In this document: positions 1 through 9,088 of the stretch, one piece after another
Position numbering within the stretch: position 1 is the stretch's first letter
How the letters are laid out: each line of letters starts with the position of its first letter
Assembly: GCF_002112505.1 (NCBI RefSeq)
Contig: NZ_NEHW01000002.1
Coordinates: forward strand, 186,001-250,000
Direction: 5' to 3'
Source: Pseudomonas sp. R28(2017)
GTDB taxonomy: Bacteria > Pseudomonadota > Gammaproteobacteria > Pseudomonadales > Pseudomonadaceae
Length of the DNA stretch: 64,000 nt
The notes under the pieces: generated by a model
The model's input: the letters and a program-made list of their open reading frames with translations, nothing else
What the model was told of the DNA's origin: nothing
Database searches by the model: none
Program-made: the position numbers and the translations under genes

Positions 1-1
1 C

Positions 2-301
2 GGTGAAATCACCCTGCGTGGCCAGGTATTGGCCATCGGCGGGTTGAAGGAAAAGCTGCTGGCTGCACACCGTGGCGGGATCAAGACGGTGATCATTCCC
101 GAGGAGAATGTTCGCGATCTGAAGGAAATTCCGGAAAATATCAAACAGGATCTGCAGATCAAACCGGTCAAATGGATTGACGAAGTCCTGCAAATTGCGC
201 TGCAATACGCCCCGGAGCCCTTGCCAGATGTGGCTCCGGAGATTGTCGCGAAAGAAGACAAACGCGACGGCGATGCTAAGGAAAGAATCAGCACGCATTA
301 G
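2..301 (+). CDS. lon: ATP-dependent protease Lon, C-terminal end (5' truncated by window)
   Basis: This is the last 99 codons of Lon, the ATP-dependent cytoplasmic serine protease that degrades misfolded and regulatory proteins. The reading frame is open from the window edge and ends with TAG at 299-301. The visible part is the end of the proteolytic domain: the stretch [20 protein letters not shown] includes the [14 protein letters not shown] segment with the lysine of the Ser-Lys dyad, followed by a [12 protein letters not shown] helix region. The acidic tail after about residue 75 is typical of pseudomonad Lon. The ATPase domain and the catalytic serine lie upstream, outside the window. 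hupB follows on the same strand after a 152 bp gap with its own promoter, the conserved lon-hupB order. Confidence 0.95.
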   Translation, partial: GEITLRGQVLAIGGLKEKLLAAHRGGIKTVIIPEENVRDLKEIPENIKQDLQIKPVKWIDEVLQIALQYAPEPLPDVAPEIVAKEDKRDGDAKERISTH

Positions 302-325
302 TAGTTTTTGGCTGGGGGGCTTTCC

Positions 326-355
326 TTGACAGTTTTTTCGGGGCCTTGCTATAAA
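326..355 (+). promoter_or_regulatory. Sigma-70 promoter of hupB
   Basis: There is a perfect -35 hexamer TTGACA at 326-331 and a near-perfect -10 TATAAA at 350-355, with an 18 bp spacer. It lies about 100 bp upstream of the hupB start and gives hupB expression independent of lon. The match is seen directly; activity is inferred. Confidence 0.8.
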
Positions 356-453
356 GCGGCACGCTATTGTCAAGTTGCCACCTGGCGCACGTTTCATAAG
401 CTTTCCATTACATACTTAGAAACAAACTCAATAGAGAAATAAGGGGACTTAGA

Positions 454-726
454 GTGAACAAGTCGGAACTGATTGACGCTATCGCCGCATCTGCTGACAT
501 CCCGAAAGCTGTAGCCGGCCGCGCGCTGGACGCAGTCATTGACTCCGTTACCGGTGCCCTGAAGCAAGGTGACGATGTGGTACTGGTTGGCTTCGGTACC
601 TTCTCGGTCAAGGAGCGCGCCGAGCGCACCGGCCGCAACCCGCAAACCGGCAAGGCGATCAAGATCGCGGCCGCCAAGGTTCCAGGCTTCAAGGCTGGCA
701 AAGGCCTGAAAGACGCCGTCAACTAA
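454..726 (+). CDS. hupB: DNA-binding protein HU, beta type
   Basis: HU is a small histone-like protein that binds and bends DNA non-specifically as a dimer and compacts the nucleoid. The product is 90 aa, the normal HU length. It has the N-terminal helical dimerisation region ([11 protein letters not shown]) and the DNA-binding beta arm with the signature [12 protein letters not shown] at about residues 60-71. Translation starts at GTG, with AAGGGG about 7 bases upstream at 441-446. A strong sigma-70 promoter precedes it and a hairpin terminator lies about 90 bp downstream, so it is probably monocistronic. The position between lon and ppiD is the usual gamma-proteobacterial arrangement. Confidence 0.97.
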   Translation: MNKSELIDAIAASADIPKAVAGRALDAVIDSVTGALKQGDDVVLVGFGTFSVKERAERTGRNPQTGKAIKIAAAKVPGFKAGKGLKDAVN

Positions 727-815
727 GTCGTCTCTTTCAGCCGGACCTGGCCTGGCCGGGTCCGAGCACGCTGATGGCGGGCCGCAAACGTTCCCGCCTG
801 ACACGTTTGCTAAGA

Positions 816-845
816 AAAGGCGCATCCTCGGATGCGCCTTTCTTT
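816..845 (+). terminator. Rho-independent terminator after hupB
   Basis: A 12 bp GC-rich stem (816-827 with 830-841) is followed by TCTTTT. It separates hupB from ppiD. A second, weaker hairpin without a T-run (742-764) lies just after the hupB stop. Confidence 0.8.
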
Positions 846-909
846 TATCAGGATTCTACCCACGCTCCGCGGTTGTCGACGCAGTGGTACAGCCGTTTCT
901 GGGGGACGC

Positions 910-2781
910 ATGCTGCAAAATATCAGGGACAATTCACAAGGTTGGATTGCCAAGACCATCATCGGCCTTATCGTCGTGTTGATGGCGTTGACCGGCTTTG
1001 AAGCCATTTTCAAGGCCGCCACCCACAGCCAGGACGCGGCTAAGGTAAACGGCGACACCATCAGCCAGAATGAGCTGAGCCAGGCCGCCGACATGCAGCG
1101 CCGCCAGCTGATGCAACAGCTGGGCAAGGATTTTGACCCAGCGGTGCTGGATGACAAGCGCCTGCGCGATGCCGCGCTCAAAGGCCTGATCGATCGCAAA
1201 CTGCTGCTGCAGGGCGCCAAAGATGCCAAGTTCGCCTTCTCTGAAGCCGCGCTGGATCAGGTGATTCTGCAGACGCCGGAATTCCAGGTCGATGGCAAGT
1301 TCAGCGCTGATCGTTTCGACCAGGTCATCCGCCAGCTGGGCTATGGCCGCATGCAGTTCCGCGACATGCTCGCGGAAGAGATGCTGATCGGCCAGCTGCG
1401 TACCGGTATTGCCGGCAGCAGCTTCGTCACCGACCAGCAGGTCGACGCCTTTGCCCGCCTGGAAAACCAGACCCGCGATTTCGCTTCCATGACCTTCAAG
1501 GCCAACCCGGCTGCGGTCAAGGTCAGCGATGATGAAGTCAAGGCGCATTACGACCAGCACGCCAAGGAGTTCATGACCCCGGACCAGGTGGTCATCGACT
1601 ACATCGAGCTGAAGAAGTCGGCGTTCTTCGACCAGGTCAAGGTCACCGACGAGGAGCTCAAGGCTCAATATGAGAAGGAAGTCGCCAACCTCGCCGAGCA
1701 GCGCCATGCCGCGCACATCCTCATCGAGGTCAACGACAAGGTGACCGACGCCCAGGCCAAGGCCCGAGCCGAAGAAATCGAACAGCGCCTGGCCAAGGGT
1801 GAAGACTTCGCCAAGCTGGCCAAGGAGTTCTCCCAGGATCCAGGTTCGGCCAGCAATGGCGGCGACCTCGGCTTCGCGGGCCCGGGCGTGTATGACCCGG
1901 CCTTCGAGGACGCCCTGTACAAGCTCAACGACGGCCAGGTCTCGGCCCCGGTGCGCACCGAGTTCGGTTACCACCTGATCAAGCTGCTGGGCAAGCAGGC
2001 GCCGGAAGTGCCGAGCTTCGCCAGCCTGAAGGACAAGCTGACCCGCGACCTGAAGACCCCGCTGGTCGAGCAGCGCTACGTCGATGCCAGCAAGCAGCTG
2101 CAGGATGCTGCCTACGAGGCCTCCGACCTGGCCCAGCCGGCCCAGGACCTGAACCTCAAGGTGCAGACCTCCGCCGCGTTCGGCCGCGAAGGCGGCGAGG
2201 GCATCACGGCCAACCGTGGCGTGATCCAGGCAGCGTTCTCCGAAGAGGTGATGGATGAAGGTGCCAACAGCACCGCCATCGAGCTCGACCCGGAAACCAC
2301 CGTGGTGCTGCGCGTCAAGGAGCACCGCAAGCCGGAGCAACTGCCGCTGCAGGCCGTGGCCCAGAACATCAGCGAACACCTGGCCAAGGAGAAGGCGACT
2401 GCCGAACTCAAGACCAAGGCGGACAAACTGATTGCTGGCCTGCGTGACGGCTCCATCGCTGCTGCCGGCGCTCACGACGGTCAGGAGTGGAAGGCACACG
2501 AAGCGGTGACCCGTGGTCAGGACGGTATCGACCCGGCCGAGCTGCAGGCGCTGTTCCGCCTGGCCAAGCCGCAAGCCAAGGACAAGCCGGTCTACGGCAG
2601 TGTGGTCCTGGCCGATGGCAGCCTGGTCGTGCTGCAGCTCAAGGGCGTCAATGAAGGCGCTGCGGCCAGCGACGACGAGAAGCAGCAGATCCGCCGCTAC
2701 CTCGCATCGCGTGCTGGCCAGCAGGACTTCGCGGCTTACCGCAAGCAGCTGGAAGGCACTGCCGACATCACCCGCTACTGA
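910..2781 (+). CDS. ppiD: Periplasmic folding chaperone PpiD (SurA-N/PpiC domains)
   Basis: PpiD is an inner-membrane-anchored chaperone at the exit of the Sec translocon, helping newly exported proteins. The 623 aa product has a short cytoplasmic N-terminus, one transmembrane anchor at about residues 15-35 (WIAKTIIGLIVVLMALTGF), a SurA-like N-terminal helical region, and one parvulin/PpiC domain at about residues 262-362 containing HAAHILIEV, GGDLGF and FGYHLIKLL. The length matches the family (about 620 aa). I chose ATG 910 because GGGGGA lies 5 bases upstream and the frame before it is not conserved-looking. A 12 bp hairpin terminator follows the stop. Confidence 0.95.
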   Translation: MLQNIRDNSQGWIAKTIIGLIVVLMALTGFEAIFKAATHSQDAAKVNGDTISQNELSQAADMQRRQLMQQLGKDFDPAVLDDKRLRDAALKGLIDRKLLLQGAKDAKFAFSEAALDQVILQTPEFQVDGKFSADRFDQVIRQLGYGRMQFRDMLAEEMLIGQLRTGIAGSSFVTDQQVDAFARLENQTRDFASMTFKANPAAVKVSDDEVKAHYDQHAKEFMTPDQVVIDYIELKKSAFFDQVKVTDEELKAQYEKEVANLAEQRHAAHILIEVNDKVTDAQAKARAEEIEQRLAKGEDFAKLAKEFSQDPGSASNGGDLGFAGPGVYDPAFEDALYKLNDGQVSAPVRTEFGYHLIKLLGKQAPEVPSFASLKDKLTRDLKTPLVEQRYVDASKQLQDAAYEASDLAQPAQDLNLKVQTSAAFGREGGEGITANRGVIQAAFSEEVMDEGANSTAIELDPETTVVLRVKEHRKPEQLPLQAVAQNISEHLAKEKATAELKTKADKLIAGLRDGSIAAAGAHDGQEWKAHEAVTRGQDGIDPAELQALFRLAKPQAKDKPVYGSVVLADGSLVVLQLKGVNEGAAASDDEKQQIRRYLASRAGQQDFAAYRKQLEGTADITRY

Positions 2782-2797
2782 GTGATGGATGCATGAT

Positions 2798-2830
2798 GAA
2801 ACAGGCCGCTCGATGCGGCCTGTTTCATTT
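2798..2830 (+). terminator. Terminator after ppiD
   Basis: A 12 bp perfect stem (2798-2809 with 2815-2826) with a 5-base loop is followed by ATTT. It sits 16 bp after the ppiD stop codon. Confidence 0.7.
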
Positions 2831-2836
2831 CTGCCA

Positions 2837-2928
2837 CCTGTGCCGGCCTGTTCGCGGGCTTGCCCGCTCCCACAGGTACTGCGCAGTACCTGTGGGAGCG
2901 GGCAAGCCCGCGAAGAGGCCGGCACAGG
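2837..2928. repeat. REP pair forming a 92 bp near-perfect palindrome
   Basis: Two REP units face each other. The arms 2837-2882 and 2883-2928 are reverse complements over 46 bp with a single mismatch and no spacer. Each contains the core GCGGGCTTGCCCGCTCCCAC or its complement. It lies between the convergent genes ppiD and the patatin gene, a usual REP location, and could also block read-through from both sides. Confidence 0.92.
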
Positions 2929-2934
2929 CCATAC

Positions 2935-3975
2935 CTAGCGCTTGATCCCTTCGTAATTGTCCAGCGTATCCCGCGCAATCTCCCGCCCCAGGGCAATCAG
3001 CTCCGGCGCCTTGTAGAACTCGAAGAAGCGGCACACCCGCTTGGGCACGTTGATCAGCACATCCGGCGGATACCCGGCAATCTTGTACTGCGCCAGCGAC
3101 GTCTGCATCACCTCGAAACTCTGGTTGATCAGGTCGAGCAGCGAGGCTGGCCCGACGTTGTCGATGATGAACGAACCGGTTGCCGACTTCGGCGCACCTT
3201 CGCGCTCGGGCGCGGCGGCGGGTTGCTGGGCCTCGGGGTCGGCCGTGTCGGCCAGCCACGGGTTGGGAGGCGCCAGCCCTTCGGCGACGATCTCCTGTTC
3301 GATGCGGACCAGCTCTTCGGCAGGCTTGCGCCGGAACGGCAGGCGCGATCCCAGTGAGCTGAGCAGGGCGTCGAAGCGCATCTTGAAGGCTGCCGGGCGT
3401 TCGATCACCGGCAGTTGGTATTGCTTCTGGTTGGTGGCGTTGAGGTTGACCGCGATGATCAGGTCACAGTGGCTGGACACCACCGGTACGATCGGCAGGG
3501 GGTTGAGGATGCCGCCGTCGACCAGCATGCGGTTGCCCTGCATCACCGGCGTGAACAAGCTCGGAATCGCCGCCGAAGCCCGCATGGCCTGATGCAGGCA
3601 GCCTTCCTGGAACCAGATTTCCTGCTGGTTGGTCAGGTCGGCCGCGACCGCCGTGTAGGGGATGCGCAACTGCTCGATGTTCATGTCACCGACGATCTTG
3701 CGGATCTGGCCGAACACCTTGTCACCGCGGATGGCGCCCAGGCGGAAGCTGACGTCGACCAGGCGCAGCACATCCAGGTAGTCCAGGCTTTCGATCCAGT
3801 TGCGGTATTCGTCGAGTTTGCCTGCCGCGTAGATGCCGCCAATCACCGCGCCCATGGAGCAGCCGGCGATGCAGGCGATGTCGTAGCCGCGCCGCTCGAT
3901 TTCCTCGATCACGCCGATATGGGCATACCCCCGCGCGCCTCCCGATCCCAACACCAGTGCCACACGTTTGCTCAT
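2935..3975 (-). CDS. Patatin-like phospholipase, RssA family
   Basis: This is a patatin-fold serine hydrolase, predicted to hydrolyse lipid acyl esters with a Ser-Asp dyad. The 346 aa product opens with VALVLGSGGARGYAHIGV (oxyanion-hole glycines), has the nucleophile motif GCSMG with Ser40, and the DGG motif with Asp153 in MLVDGGILNPLPI. These are the RssA/YchK-type features. The C-terminal 80 residues or so, including an Ala/Pro/Glu-rich stretch, are less conserved. There is no signal peptide, so it is probably cytoplasmic or peripheral. The start is ATG with GGGGAAAG upstream. It is transcribed alone towards the REP palindrome. The substrate is unknown. Confidence 0.88.
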   Translation of the reverse strand: MSKRVALVLGSGGARGYAHIGVIEEIERRGYDIACIAGCSMGAVIGGIYAAGKLDEYRNWIESLDYLDVLRLVDVSFRLGAIRGDKVFGQIRKIVGDMNIEQLRIPYTAVAADLTNQQEIWFQEGCLHQAMRASAAIPSLFTPVMQGNRMLVDGGILNPLPIVPVVSSHCDLIIAVNLNATNQKQYQLPVIERPAAFKMRFDALLSSLGSRLPFRRKPAEELVRIEQEIVAEGLAPPNPWLADTADPEAQQPAAAPEREGAPKSATGSFIIDNVGPASLLDLINQSFEVMQTSLAQYKIAGYPPDVLINVPKRVCRFFEFYKAPELIALGREIARDTLDNYEGIKR

Positions 3976-4140
3976 GAACTTTCCCCGACTGGTACGACCA
4001 TGGCCCTACAATGCACTCTTCGCTGCCTGTGCTTCAATCCACAGCGTGCTGAACTACGCTAAGCAAAGCACATCGAACCGGGCACTTTTCAGTTGCGCGG
4101 GCGTCGAACAGCCACTCTTTTGACCTTTGAGGTATTACCG

Positions 4141-4419
4141 ATGAAAGCCTGGATCTGCCTTCCACTGATCGCCCTGGCCCTTGCCGGCTGCGCGGGCAAG
4201 ACGGCCTACCGCGAGAGCTGCGCGACTCAGCTGGATGCCGCCTGGAAGGAGCTTGACCTGGCCAAGGCCGAAGGGTTCGCTGGTACCGTCAGCTATTCCA
4301 AGGCCCTGTCGCTGTTGACCGGTGCCAAGACGCAGCAGCAGTTCGAAGGCTACGAAGGGTGTACCCACAAAGCCGAAAAGGCCCGCTTCTACATTCGTGA
4401 GTCGCGCGCCGGGCGCTGA
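4141..4419 (+). CDS. Small predicted lipoprotein
   Basis: A 92 aa protein with a clear lipoprotein signal: MKAWICLPLIALALAGC, with a consensus lipobox (LAGC) and the modified cysteine at residue 17. The mature part is about 75 residues, mostly helical, with two further cysteines that could form a disulphide (in RESCAT and YEGCTH). I know no function. It resembles the small conserved lipoproteins annotated as hypothetical in pseudomonads. Residue 2 after the lipid Cys is Ala, not Asp, so outer-membrane sorting is expected. The start was chosen because an upstream in-frame extension would bury the signal peptide. The CHAD-domain gene starts 14 bp downstream and is probably co-transcribed. Confidence 0.75.
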   Translation: MKAWICLPLIALALAGCAGKTAYRESCATQLDAAWKELDLAKAEGFAGTVSYSKALSLLTGAKTQQQFEGYEGCTHKAEKARFYIRESRAGR

Positions 4420-4433
4420 CCAAGGAGCGTCAC

Positions 4434-5201
4434 ATGTCCGCCATGCTCGATCATGTGGTTGCCCAGCTGCTGGCCTTGCAGGTGCGCCTGCTGGCCTGTC
4501 GCGAGCGCCTGGCTGCCGATACCGACAGCGAGGCCCTGCACGACCTGCGCACCACCCTGCGGCGCCTGCGCAGCCTGTTGCGGCCATTGCGGGGGCTGCC
4601 GGGGGTCGAGCAACTGGAGGCGGCGGCCAAGGCATTGGGCACGTTGACCACGCCCCTGCGTGATCGTGAGGTACTGGCGGCCGAGCTGATCGGGCGCGGT
4701 CATGCCGAGGCCGGGCAGCGGCGCCTGGCAGGGCGGGACAGGACATTCGCCAGCGTTGCCGCCAGCCCGCAACTGAGCCGGGTGCTGGCGATTGTCGATG
4801 CGTTTCCGCTGTTCTTGCGAGCGGCGGATCGCGAGGGGCTGACCCGGTCGCTGGGCAAGCGCATCGACAAACGCCTGGTCAAGCAGTGGCACAAGCTGCG
4901 CAAGGCCCTGCAGGACCCCGCCCATGATCGCCATCGCTTGCGCCTGCTGATCAAGCGTGCGCGCTACGGCGACGAGGCTTATCCGCAGCTCGATCATGCC
5001 GGCAGGAAACTGCAGCGCCTGCTGAAGAAGGCCCAGGGCGATCTGGGTGATTGGCATGACCGCGTGCAGTGGTTGCTGCAGACCAGGGATCACGCCGACC
5101 TGGCACCCTGCAGGATCGACTGGGAGCAGGAACTGCACGAGGCCGAGCGCAAGTCCGATGTCACGCTGGACGCGCTGCAGGCGGCGCTCAAGCGGCATTA
5201 G
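4434..5201 (+). CDS. CHAD domain-containing protein
   Basis: The 255 aa product is a CHAD domain (conserved histidine alpha-helical domain), a helical bundle rich in basic and histidine residues. CHAD proteins are known to bind inorganic polyphosphate or nucleotides and often localise to polyphosphate granules. Visible features are the opening repeat with EALHDLRTTLRRLRSLLR (about residues 37-54), a second similar repeat with DRHRLRLLIKRARYGDEA (about residues 164-181), and the closing LGDWHDRVQWL. There is no CYTH domain, so this is a stand-alone CHAD. Start ATG 4434 is preceded by AAGGAGCG. It probably shares a transcript with the lipoprotein gene. Polyphosphate binding is family knowledge, not shown here. 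Confidence 0.85.
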   Translation: MSAMLDHVVAQLLALQVRLLACRERLAADTDSEALHDLRTTLRRLRSLLRPLRGLPGVEQLEAAAKALGTLTTPLRDREVLAAELIGRGHAEAGQRRLAGRDRTFASVAASPQLSRVLAIVDAFPLFLRAADREGLTRSLGKRIDKRLVKQWHKLRKALQDPAHDRHRLRLLIKRARYGDEAYPQLDHAGRKLQRLLKKAQGDLGDWHDRVQWLLQTRDHADLAPCRIDWEQELHEAERKSDVTLDALQAALKRH

Positions 5202-5297
5202 CCCGGCAAATGACCGATATGCGGGCTGATCGGTCGAGGTTTGCTGGCTAGTATGGGCGGACCTTTCGCTCTATAGCCAGCAGCCAGGAGCCGGCCG

Positions 5298-6095
5298 ATG
5301 AATTTCAATCAATTGCTCGACGCCGTGCGGGCGAACCCCGACGCGGTCAGCATTCCGCCCAGCTGGGCCCAGGGGCGTGCCGTGTTCGGTGGCCTGATGG
5401 CAGCGATGGTTCACGAAAGCATGCGCCTGAAACTCTCCGATGATCGCCCCGTGCGCTCGCTGGCCATCAGTTTCGTCGGCCCGGCGGCGGCGGATGTGCC
5501 CATTCGCTTCGAGGTCGAGGTGCTGCGCGAGGGCAAGGCGGTCAGCACGTTGCTGGGGCGGGCCATTCAGGATGGCCAGGTGGTGACGTTGGTGCAGGGC
5601 AATTTCGGCGCGGGCCGGCCATCGGTGGTCGATGTTGCGGCTGCACCTGCGGTGGAAATCAAACCACTGGAACAGGCGGCGCCGGAGTTGCCCTACATCA
5701 AGGGCGTCACCCCGGAGTTCATGCGCCATGTCGCCTTGCGCTGGGCGGTGGGAGGCCTGCCATTCAGCGGCAACCCGTCCCGCCACATGGGCGGCTGGGT
5801 ACGCTTGCGCGATGTGGCCGAAGAGCAGGTCAACGAGGCGCACCTGCTGGCGCTGGTGGATGCCTGGCCTCCGAGCCTGATGCCCTTCCTCAAGCAGCCG
5901 GCGGCAGGCAGTACGCTGACCTGGACCATCGAGTTCATCCAGCCGACGGCGAAACTGTCGACGCTGGACTGGTGCCGCTACCGTGTCGAGACCGAGCATG
6001 CGCGTGATGGCTACGGGCACGCGGCGGCGGCGTTGTGGAGCGCGCAAGGGGAGTTGCTGGCCTTGAGCCGGCAGACGGTGACGGTGTTCGCCTGA
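5298..6095 (+). CDS. Acyl-CoA thioesterase family protein (TesB-like hotdog)
   Basis: The 265 aa product has the two-hotdog architecture of TesB-like thioesterases. The N-terminal half starts with a substrate-entry segment (PSWAQGRAVFGGLMAAMVHE, about residues 22-41), where FGG begins the long hotdog helix. The second half includes HMGGWVRLRD and the closing GYGHAAAALWSAQGELLALSRQ. The latter resembles the family's usual C-terminus, in which a last beta strand precedes a short tail. It is predicted to hydrolyse acyl-CoA to free acid and CoA in the cytoplasm. The start is ATG with GGAGCCGG upstream. It stands alone, convergent with the next gene, and its substrate is not known. Confidence 0.8.
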   Translation: MNFNQLLDAVRANPDAVSIPPSWAQGRAVFGGLMAAMVHESMRLKLSDDRPVRSLAISFVGPAAADVPIRFEVEVLREGKAVSTLLGRAIQDGQVVTLVQGNFGAGRPSVVDVAAAPAVEIKPLEQAAPELPYIKGVTPEFMRHVALRWAVGGLPFSGNPSRHMGGWVRLRDVAEEQVNEAHLLALVDAWPPSLMPFLKQPAAGSTLTWTIEFIQPTAKLSTLDWCRYRVETEHARDGYGHAAAALWSAQGELLALSRQTVTVFA

Positions 6096-6098
6096 TCA

Positions 6099-6467
6099 TC
6101 AGCGCCGGTGCTTGTGCCGTTCGCGCCAGGCCTTCCACCAGGCACCGCTGAGCACGAAACGCGGGAAGGTGATGAACTGCTCGGTCAGCAGCCGCTGCAC
6201 GGCGTCCTTGCGGTTGGCGAACGGTTCGGGTTGCTCGGCTTCCAGGCGATGCCCGTGGCGCTGCAGTCCCAGGCCGGCGATCAGGGCAATGACGCCGACG
6301 GCGATCTGGCCCAGGTCCAGGGCAAACAGGCCCGACAGCACCAGCAGGGCACCGAGGATGAACAGCGGCACGGCGATCAGGTGCAACACCAGGTTGGTCG
6401 GGTGCCGGTGATTGTGGTGGTAGCCACGCCATTGCCAGGCGTGCAGGTTGGGCAGTCGTTTGCTCAT
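6099..6467 (-). CDS. Mpo1-like (DUF962) small membrane protein
   Basis: A 122 aa protein with two hydrophobic helices at about residues 25-65 separated by a short turn, and a conserved His/Asn pattern: WQWRGYHHNHRHPTNLVLH at the N-terminus and GHRLEAEQPEPF after the second helix. This matches the Mpo1-like/DUF962 family; the yeast member is an Fe(II)-dependent dioxygenase that shortens 2-hydroxy fatty acids. The bacterial role is unproven. I chose the ATG at 6467 because GAGGAA lies 6 bases upstream. A GTG 18 bases further out has no ribosome-binding site. The basic tail ends in RERHKHRR. Confidence 0.7.
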   Translation of the reverse strand: MSKRLPNLHAWQWRGYHHNHRHPTNLVLHLIAVPLFILGALLVLSGLFALDLGQIAVGVIALIAGLGLQRHGHRLEAEQPEPFANRKDAVQRLLTEQFITFPRFVLSGAWWKAWRERHKHRR

Positions 6468-6565
6468 GGGCGGTTCCTCGCGCACTTCGTCGCGCGCTTC
6501 GTTGAATCATGCCCAAAGCCTAGTGCGGCCCCGGGGGCGGGGCCAATCGAGGCTGGCTATGGCGA

Positions 6566-8044
6566 TTATAGCTTGAGCTGGCCAATGGCCTTGCTCAGCT
6601 CGCCGGCAAGGGTCGCCAGTTGGCTGCTGGTGGTGGCCGAGCCGACGGTCTGCTGCACGGTCTCTTCGGTGACATCGCGGATGCTCACCACCGCGCGGTT
6701 CATCTCTTCGGCCACCTGGCTCTGCTGCTCGGCGGCGACGGCAATCTGCGTGTTGCTCTCGCGCATCTGCGCGACCGCGCCGGTAATCTCGGCCAGTGCC
6801 GCGCCGGCTTCCTGAGCCTGCCGGACACAGTCGTCGGCCTTGTACGAACTCTCCTGCATGAACTCCACGGCATCGCGGGTGCCGGCTTGCAGGTCGGCGA
6901 CCATGCGGGTGATTTCATCGGTGGACGTCTGCACGCGCTTGGCCAGGTTGCGCACCTCGTCGGCGACCACGGCAAAGCCGCGGCCCAGGTCGCCTGCACG
7001 GGCGGCTTCGATGGCAGCGTTGAGTGCCAGCAGGTTGGTCTGCTCGGCAATGCTGTGAATGACCCCGACCACGCTGTTGATCTTCTGGCTGTCATCGGCG
7101 AGCTGGCGAATCATTTCGGCAGTTTGCTGCACGCCGCTGGAAAGCCCGGCGATCGAATCCTGCACCCGGCTGACCACTTCCTTGCCGCTGCCGGCGAGGG
7201 TATCGGCGGTTTGCGACAAGTCCCGGGTGGCGCCGGCATGCTGGGCGATATGGTGCACGGTGGCCGACATCTCGTTGATCGCCGTGGCGGCCTGGTCGGT
7301 CTCGCTCTGTTGGCCGAGCATGCCATGGCGCACTTCGTTCATGCTCGCGGCCAGGCGCGCGGCCCCGGAGTCCAGCTGTGCGGCAGTCTGGGCGACAGTG
7401 CTGACCACACGGTGGTAGGTGGCCTGCATGGCGTTGAACGCACCGGCCATCTGGCCGACTTCGTCACCGCAGGCCAGGGGGACGCGGGCCGACAGGTCGC
7501 CGGTCTTTTCCACGTGCAGCATCACGTCCTTGAGGGTATTGAGCTGGCTCAGCAGGAAGCGGATCAGCAGCTGCGAGGCAGCGAGCATCGCCAGCATCAG
7601 GATCAGCACGCAGACCGCGTAGTTGCTGAAGCGCTCGAGGAACACCTGGCGCAGGCTTGGGGCGGCAGCCAGCACGGCCAGTTGCTGGTCGCCATGGCGC
7701 AGCACCTGGGCGCCGTGCAACGGGTTGTCGCCGAGGATCGAGGCCGCTGGCAACGCGACCCAGCCTTGCCCATTGGCCAAGGCTTCGAGGTTTTCACCTG
7801 CGTAGGTCGGAGTCTGGCCCGCTTGCCAGGTAATCAGGTTGCCCTGGCGCGGCAGGGGCTGCCCGGCAGGCCAGGCGGCCAGCAGTTCGGCCTGGGCTTG
7901 CGCCTGGGCCTGCGCGGCATCGGCGCGGGCGCGTTGCTCCAGGTGCACCGCATACAGCACCAGCAGCAAGGTTGTGACGAAGGCCACCGCGTTGACGGCC
8001 CAGAACTTGTACTTCAGGGAAATATTGCTAAGCCAGGCACCCAT
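6566..8044 (-). CDS. Methyl-accepting chemotaxis protein
   Basis: A transmembrane chemoreceptor that signals to CheA/CheW. The 492 aa product has TM1 at about residues 14-34, a small periplasmic sensor region of about 105 residues, TM2 at about 141-165, a HAMP linker (to about 217), and a cytoplasmic four-helix signalling domain. The hairpin tip has the invariant [19 protein letters not shown] and [15 protein letters not shown]. The periplasmic region is too short for a dCache domain and is not recognisable as a known ligand class, so the attractant cannot be named. No pentapeptide CheR tether is seen; the protein ends AIGQLKL. It is monocistronic. Confidence 0.93.
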   Translation of the reverse strand: MGAWLSNISLKYKFWAVNAVAFVTTLLLVLYAVHLEQRARADAAQAQAQAQAELLAAWPAGQPLPRQGNLITWQAGQTPTYAGENLEALANGQGWVALPAASILGDNPLHGAQVLRHGDQQLAVLAAAPSLRQVFLERFSNYAVCVLILMLAMLAASQLLIRFLLSQLNTLKDVMLHVEKTGDLSARVPLACGDEVGQMAGAFNAMQATYHRVVSTVAQTAAQLDSGAARLAASMNEVRHGMLGQQSETDQAATAINEMSATVHHIAQHAGATRDLSQTADTLAGSGKEVVSRVQDSIAGLSSGVQQTAEMIRQLADDSQKINSVVGVIHSIAEQTNLLALNAAIEAARAGDLGRGFAVVADEVRNLAKRVQTSTDEITRMVADLQAGTRDAVEFMQESSYKADDCVRQAQEAGAALAEITGAVAQMRESNTQIAVAAEQQSQVAEEMNRAVVSIRDVTEETVQQTVGSATTSSQLATLAGELSKAIGQLKL

Positions 8045-8132
8045 GTGTAGGTCTTCTCTGAGTTGAGCGGAAACATTATTGGCAAGGTGCCATCATTGTG
8101 CCCGCGCACTCGAGAAGCAGTCATGACATGTG

Positions 8133-8930
8133 TCAAGGAAGCTGGAAGAAGGCTTTGGCCGTGGCGCTGGTGTGCTGGGCGCAGTGCTCGTGGCTCTCGT
8201 TGCGATGCAGCGCCACTTCGCGCAGCACTTCGGTCAGGAACGCCGGCTCGTTGCGGCCGTTTTTCGGCTTAGGCCGCAGGCTGCGTGGCAGCAGGTACGG
8301 CGCATCGCTCTCCAGCATCAGCCGGCCCTCGGCAATGTTGCCCACCAGCGGATGCAGGTGGGTGCCGCGCCGCTCGTCACAGATCCAGCCGGTGATGCCG
8401 ATGTGCAGGTCCATGTCCAGGTAGGCGAACAAGGCATCGCGCTCACCCGTGAAGCAATGCACCACGGCGGCTGGCAGGTGGTCGCGGTAATCCTTGAGGA
8501 TCGCCAGCAGGCGCTCGCTGGCATCGCGCTCGTGCAGGAACACCGGCAGGTGCAGTTCGGCCGCCATGGCCAGCTGGGCCTCCAGGGCCTTCTCCTGCAG
8601 TGGGCGAGGGGAGAAGTCGCGGTTGAAATCCAGCCCGCATTCCCCCACGGCGCGTACGCGTGCTTCAGCCAGCAGCTGGCGCAGTCGCCGCTCGCTGTTG
8701 CCGTCCCACGACTTGGCGTCGTGCGGGTGCACGCCAGCGGTGGCGAACAGGTGCTGGCCGTCGCCATCGAGCTGCTGGCACAGCTCCAGTGCCTGCTCGC
8801 TGACCTCCAGGCTGGTGCCGGTCAGGACCATCTGCACGACGCCGGCCTCGATGGCGCGCTCGACGATGGCGGCCTGCTGGTCGTGGAAACTGCTGTTGGT
8901 CAGGTTGACGCCGATATCGATCAGTTGCAT
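8133..8930 (-). CDS. tatD: TatD-family metal-dependent deoxyribonuclease
   Basis: TatD is a cytoplasmic Mg-dependent 3'-5' exodeoxyribonuclease of the amidohydrolase (TIM barrel) superfamily, linked to DNA repair. The 265 aa product carries the family landmarks: [11 protein letters not shown] at the N-terminus, AGVHPHD, the metal-ligand motif [24 protein letters not shown] and [27 protein letters not shown] is characteristic of TatD itself rather than the YcfH or YjjV paralogues. The start ATG 8930 has GAGGT about 8 bases upstream. An upstream in-frame extension lacks homology. It diverges from the transglycosylase gene. Confidence 0.92.
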   Translation of the reverse strand: MQLIDIGVNLTNSSFHDQQAAIVERAIEAGVVQMVLTGTSLEVSEQALELCQQLDGDGQHLFATAGVHPHDAKSWDGNSERRLRQLLAEARVRAVGECGLDFNRDFSPRPLQEKALEAQLAMAAELHLPVFLHERDASERLLAILKDYRDHLPAAVVHCFTGERDALFAYLDMDLHIGITGWICDERRGTHLHPLVGNIAEGRLMLESDAPYLLPRSLRPKPKNGRNEPAFLTEVLREVALHRNESHEHCAQHTSATAKAFFQLP

Positions 8931-9088
8931 GGTGCTACCTCGTGCCGCGGGGCGGCCAGCATAGCAAAAAGCGTGATATACGGAAAAAGCCAAGAACTTC
9001 AGGCGCTTGCCGTGGTCTTTTATCGTCATTTCTCACGATTGCGCGTACCACGATGGCTGCCGCCCACCGACCACGGACACAATTTCGC

